9,966 bases of DNA from Acetobacteraceae bacterium (GTDB taxonomy: Bacteria > Pseudomonadota > Alphaproteobacteria > Acetobacterales > Acetobacteraceae): assembly GCA_020853405.1 (NCBI GenBank), contig JADYYZ010000066.1:1-9966 (forward strand). The letters are read 5' to 3'. The notes beneath the pieces are model-generated. The model was not told the origin of the DNA. It worked only from the letters and a program-made list of their open reading frames with translations, and ran no database searches. Below are positions 7,237-9,966 of the stretch, piece after piece (position 1 is the stretch's first letter; each line of letters starts with the position of its first letter). The position numbers were made by a program, and so were the translations under genes.

Positions 7237-7292
7237 GCTGCGCAAGAAGGATTCGCCGCGCGCCGGCCGTCCCACCACTGGAGGGTTCGCCA

Positions 7293-8966
7293 ATGAATGC
7301 CAACGTTGCCGCCCCCAGCGGGGAAGTTCGAAGCCGGCCGATGACCCGCGAGGAGCGCAAGGTCATCCTGGCCTCCTCGCTGGGCACCGTGTTCGAGTGG
7401 TACGACTTCTACCTGTACGGCTCGCTCGCGGTGGTCATCGGCGCGCAGTTCTTCAGTGCGTTCGATGTCAGCACCCGCAACGTGTTCGCGCTGCTGGCCT
7501 TCGCCGCCGGCTTCCTGGTGCGCCCGTTCGGCGCGCTGTTCTTCGGCCGGCTCGGCGACCTGATCGGGCGCAAGGCGACCTTCCTGATCACCATCCTGCT
7601 GATGGGCTCCACCACCTTCCTGGTCGGCCTGCTGCCGAGCTACGACACCATCGGCTGGATCGCGCCGGTGGCGCTGATCGTGCTGCGCATGGCCCAGGGC
7701 CTGGCGCTGGGCGGCGAATATGGCGGGGCGGCGGTCTATGTCGCCGAGCACGCGCCACAGGGCAGGCGCGGCTTCTACACCTCGTGGATCCAGACCACCG
7801 CGACGCTCGGGCTGCTGCTGTCGCTGTTCGTCATCCTGTTCGTGCGCATCCAGGTCGGCGAGGAGGCGTTCCGCGCCTGGGGCTGGCGCATCCCGTTCCT
7901 GGTGTCGATCGTGCTGCTCGCGGTCTCGGTCTATATCCGCATGCAGATGCAGGAAAGCCCTGCCTTCAAAAAGATGAAGGAGGAAGGGTCGCTGTCGAAG
8001 GCCCCGCTTTCCGAGGCATTCGGCCAGTGGCGCAACCTGAAGGTGGTGATCTTCGCCCTGCTCGGGCTGGTCGCCGGCCAGGCGGTGGTCTGGTACACCG
8101 GCCAGTTCTATGCGCTGTTCTTCCTGCAGAGCATCCTCAAGGTCGATCTGTTCACCTCGAACGTGCTGATCGCCTGGTCGCTGATCCTCGGCACCGGCGG
8201 GTTCATCCTGTTCGGCACGCTGTCGGACCGGATCGGCCGCAAGCCGGTGATCCTGACCGGCTGCCTGATCGCGGCGCTGACCTACTTCCCGCTGTTCCAC
8301 TACATGACCCAGACCGCCAACCCGCATCTTTCCACCGCGATCGAGACGGTGAAGGTGGAGGTCACCGCCGACCCGGCGAGCTGCGGGTCGGTGTTCGATC
8401 CGGTCGGCATCCGCCAGTTCACCGCGCCCTGCGATGTCGCGCGGGTGGCGATGGCACGCGCCGCCATCCGCTACGAGCTGGTGCCCGGGCCGGCGGGTTC
8501 GCCGGCCAAGGTCACCTTCAACGGCACCGAGGTGGCGATCGCACCCGCGCTTGGCACCAACATCACGAACTTCACGAATGCCGCCGTGGCGGCAGGCTAC
8601 CCGCGTGCGGGCGACCCCACGATCGTCCGGACCGAGACCGTGATCCCGGGTACGATGCAGGCCTGGCGGATGGTCGCGGTGCTGACGCTGCTGGTGATCT
8701 ACGTCACCATGGTCTATGGCCCGATCGCGGCGGCGCTGGTGGAATTCTTCCCGACCCGCATCCGCTATACCGCGATGTCATTGCCCTACCACATCGGCAA
8801 TGGCTGGTTCGGCGGCTTCCTGCCACCGACCTCGTTCGCGATGGTGGCGGCCACCGGCGACATATATTTCGGCCTCTGGTATCCGGTGGTTGTCGCCTTG
8901 GGCACCGTGGTGATCGGCATCTTCTTCGTGCCCGAGACATACAAACGCGACATCTTCAAGGGCTAG
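7293..8966 (+). CDS. MHS-family MFS metabolite:proton symporter with a large periplasmic insert
   Basis: A 557-residue inner-membrane transporter of the metabolite:H+ symporter family (relatives: ProP, KgtP, ShiA). ATG 7293 has TGGAGGG at 7279-7285. Family marks are SLGTVFEWYDFYLYG (29-43) in TM1, loop 2-3 motif GRLGDLIGRK (85-94), RMAQGLALGGEYGGAAVYVAE (132-152) and the repeat motif GTLSDRIGRK (308-317). Typical members have about 430-450 residues. The surplus is an insert at about 341-455 between TM9 and TM10, predicted periplasmic, with two cysteines (C364, C380). After it the normal fold resumes (IYVTMVYGPIAAALVEFFPTRIRYTAMSLPYH). I recall similar inserts in other alphaproteobacterial MHS proteins, so it is probably a subfamily trait. 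Substrate is unknown; relatives carry organic acids, betaines or shikimate. The gap of 124 bases after the kinase gene suggests its own promoter. Being a target of that two-component system is inference. Confidence 0.92.
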   Translation: MNANVAAPSGEVRSRPMTREERKVILASSLGTVFEWYDFYLYGSLAVVIGAQFFSAFDVSTRNVFALLAFAAGFLVRPFGALFFGRLGDLIGRKATFLITILLMGSTTFLVGLLPSYDTIGWIAPVALIVLRMAQGLALGGEYGGAAVYVAEHAPQGRRGFYTSWIQTTATLGLLLSLFVILFVRIQVGEEAFRAWGWRIPFLVSIVLLAVSVYIRMQMQESPAFKKMKEEGSLSKAPLSEAFGQWRNLKVVIFALLGLVAGQAVVWYTGQFYALFFLQSILKVDLFTSNVLIAWSLILGTGGFILFGTLSDRIGRKPVILTGCLIAALTYFPLFHYMTQTANPHLSTAIETVKVEVTADPASCGSVFDPVGIRQFTAPCDVARVAMARAAIRYELVPGPAGSPAKVTFNGTEVAIAPALGTNITNFTNAAVAAGYPRAGDPTIVRTETVIPGTMQAWRMVAVLTLLVIYVTMVYGPIAAALVEFFPTRIRYTAMSLPYHIGNGWFGGFLPPTSFAMVAATGDIYFGLWYPVVVALGTVVIGIFFVPETYKRDIFKG

Positions 8967-9004
8967 CGACGCCGGGCATGAAGCCTCCGGCATGACCCAT
9001 GGCA

Positions 9005-9033
9005 CTGCCGCGCCCGACGCGCCGGCGCGGCAG
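9005..9033 (+). terminator. Strong inverted repeat, likely terminator after the MHS transporter
   Basis: Perfect 10-bp arms CTGCCGCGCC (9005-9014) and GGCGCGGCAG (9024-9033) enclose a 9-base loop. The hairpin starts 38 bases after the transporter stop and is the strongest one in the 162-base gap before the next gene. No T-run follows, as is common in very G+C-rich genomes. A weaker repeat GCCGG (8971-8975) / CCGGC (8987-8991) lies just before it. Termination is the likeliest role; an operator for the downstream genes is the alternative. Confidence 0.5.
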
Positions 9034-9128
9034 CCGAGGCCGACTGAGAGAGGCGCGCAACCGGGTGGCGGGCGGCGTGCGCCGGGCGTGCGCGCCCCGC
9101 CTTCCACCAGGCAGAAGGGAATCCTGCC

Positions 9129-9221
9129 ATGCGCCGAGGCTCACTGACGACCCTGCTGTTCATCGGGGTCGGCATCCTGGCAATCGCGATCGCGGTGATC
9201 CTGGTCAAGGTGCTGGGGTAG
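9129..9221 (+). CDS. 30-residue single-helix membrane peptide, unknown function
   Basis: A short open frame from ATG 9129 to TAG 9219-9221 encodes 30 residues: MRRGSLTTLLF, a continuous hydrophobic stretch to about residue 26, and a basic-tipped end KVLG. Positive charges at the N-terminus and one transmembrane helix (about 7-26) fit a small inner-membrane protein. AAGGGA at 9115-9120 sits 8 bases before the ATG, a good ribosome binding site. The next gene starts 9 bases after the stop and has only a weak binding site of its own, so the peptide may also be a coupling leader for it. I do not recognise it; it does not look like KdpF, CydX or CcoQ. Real translation is likely from the binding site, the hydrophobic composition and the tight spacing, but it is too short for certainty. 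Confidence 0.6.
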   Translation: MRRGSLTTLLFIGVGILAIAIAVILVKVLG

Positions 9222-9230
9222 CGGGGCTGG

Positions 9231-9966
9231 ATGCTGACGGCGCTGCTGGCCGACATCCACGCCAACCGCGAGGCGCTGGAGGCGTGCCTCGCCGACGCGG
9301 GGCGGGCCGGCGTCGACCGGTTCATCTTCCTGGGCGACCTGGTGGGCTACGGCCCCGACCCCGCATGGGTGGTGGAACGGGTCGCCGCGATGGTCGAGGA
9401 CGGCGCGCTGGCGATCCAGGGCAACCACGATGCCGCTGCCATCGCCGAGACCGACAGCATGACCGCGGTGGCGCACGCCGCGATCGTCTGGACCCGTGCC
9501 CAGCTGCTGGCTTCGCATCGGAGATTCCTTGCCGACCTGCCGCTCGACCTCAACGAGGATGACCGGCTTTATGTGCACGCCAGTGCCTGCGACCCGGCCG
9601 ACTGGATCTATGTGCTGAGCCCGCGCGAGGCGTTCCAGAGTTTCCGCGCCACCGCCCAGCGGCTGATCTTCTGCGGCCACACCCACATCCCCGCCCTGTT
9701 CAACGAAGGCAGCACCTCGCTGCCGCAGCACCACGTGCCGGTCGATGGCAGGCCGATGCCGCTGCTGGCGCAGCGGCGCTGGCTTGCCGTGCTGGGCGCG
9801 GTCGGCCAGCCGCGCGACCGCAACCCCGCCGCCTGCTACGGGCTGCTCGATTCCGCGCGCGGGCGGCTGACCTACGTGCGCGTGCCCTATGACACCGACG
9901 TGACCGCGCGGAAGATCCTTGCCGCCGGCCTGCCGCGGGCGCTGGCGCAGCGAATCGTCATCGGGC
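9231..9966 (+). CDS. Calcineurin-like metallophosphoesterase, 3' end cut by the window
   Basis: ATG 9231 opens a frame of at least 245 residues that runs off the right edge without a stop. Binuclear-metal motifs appear in the family order: D8-I-H10 (LLADIHANREAL), G35-D36 (GDLVGYGPDP), G64-N-H66-D67 (GNHD), H116 (VHAS) and G149-H150-T-H152 (GHTH). The late motif GAVGQPRDRNPAACYGLLD and the closing ARKILAAGLPRALAQRIVIG match the end of the short, roughly 245-250-residue bacterial metallophosphoesterase group, so only a few residues are probably missing. Relatives hydrolyse phosphomonoesters, phosphodiesters or dinucleoside polyphosphates; the substrate here cannot be told. It is presumably cytoplasmic, as no signal peptide is seen. 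The start lies 9 bases after the 30-residue membrane peptide, with only GCGGGG nearby, so translation may depend on that upstream frame. Confidence 0.9.
   Translation, partial: MLTALLADIHANREALEACLADAGRAGVDRFIFLGDLVGYGPDPAWVVERVAAMVEDGALAIQGNHDAAAIAETDSMTAVAHAAIVWTRAQLLASHRRFLADLPLDLNEDDRLYVHASACDPADWIYVLSPREAFQSFRATAQRLIFCGHTHIPALFNEGSTSLPQHHVPVDGRPMPLLAQRRWLAVLGAVGQPRDRNPAACYGLLDSARGRLTYVRVPYDTDVTARKILAAGLPRALAQRIVIG

Noticed and set aside
4565..7387. An antisense open frame of about 940 codons opposite the kinase gene
   Set aside because: It is His/Arg/Asp/Gln-rich low-complexity sequence with no recognisable domain. It mirrors the kinase codons, whose G/C third positions remove stops on the other strand. 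The sense frame has complete family motifs.
7220..8995. A + strand frame of 591 codons overlapping the MHS transporter
   Set aside because: It is a shifted frame of the transporter, Arg/Pro/Gly-rich, whereas the 7293-8966 frame has a strong ribosome binding site and all MHS motifs.
9062..9100. Short GGCGTGCGC repeats in the gap before the 30-residue frame
   Set aside because: Only two imperfectly spaced copies in G+C-rich DNA; no array structure and nothing to suggest CRISPR or an iteron origin.
8999..9562. A + strand frame of 187 codons across the gap and the phosphoesterase start
   Set aside because: It is extremely Arg/Gly/Pro-rich, overlaps the phosphoesterase out of frame, and has no binding site as good as that of the 30-residue frame at 9129.

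Overview
The window is about 70% G+C, every credible gene lies on the + strand, and third codon positions are strongly G/C. The protein families (P1 and M81 peptidases with a family-5 solute-binding protein, a CbrA-like transporter-kinase, an MHS transporter with a large loop insert) fit an alphaproteobacterium, most likely Rhodospirillales/Acetobacteraceae-like. That placement is inferred from family resemblance only.

Region 1 (1-3544) looks like peptide uptake and breakdown. It holds the 3' end of a P1 (DmpA-type) aminopeptidase, an M81 (MlrC-type) metallopeptidase, and a secreted family-5 ABC substrate-binding protein whose start overlaps the M81 stop by one base. No permease or ATPase gene is present; they may lie upstream of the window.

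Region 2 (3631-7168) is a compact signalling operon: a stand-alone receiver protein with no output domain, a 92-residue two-helix membrane protein, and a 918-residue protein joining an SLC5 Na+/solute symporter, a STAC domain and a histidine kinase. The small membrane protein overlaps the kinase gene by 8 bases, the arrangement known for cbrX-cbrA in Pseudomonas. The kinase has no PAS domain and no fused receiver, and the receiver has no DNA-binding domain, so the output of the pathway is not visible here. The receiver gene is flanked and entered by unusually strong GC-rich inverted repeats.

Region 3 (7169-8966) is an MHS-family (major facilitator) metabolite:proton symporter with an insert of about 115 residues in a periplasmic loop. 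It follows the kinase after a 124-base gap and may be its regulatory target or handle a related substrate (inference).

Region 4 (8967-9966) begins with a likely transcription-stop hairpin. It continues with an unannotatable 30-residue single-helix membrane peptide that has a good ribosome binding site, and a calcineurin-like metallophosphoesterase cut by the window edge very near its natural end.

No tRNA, rRNA, CRISPR array, insertion sequence or other mobile-element signature was seen. The longest stretch without a gene is about 160 bases.
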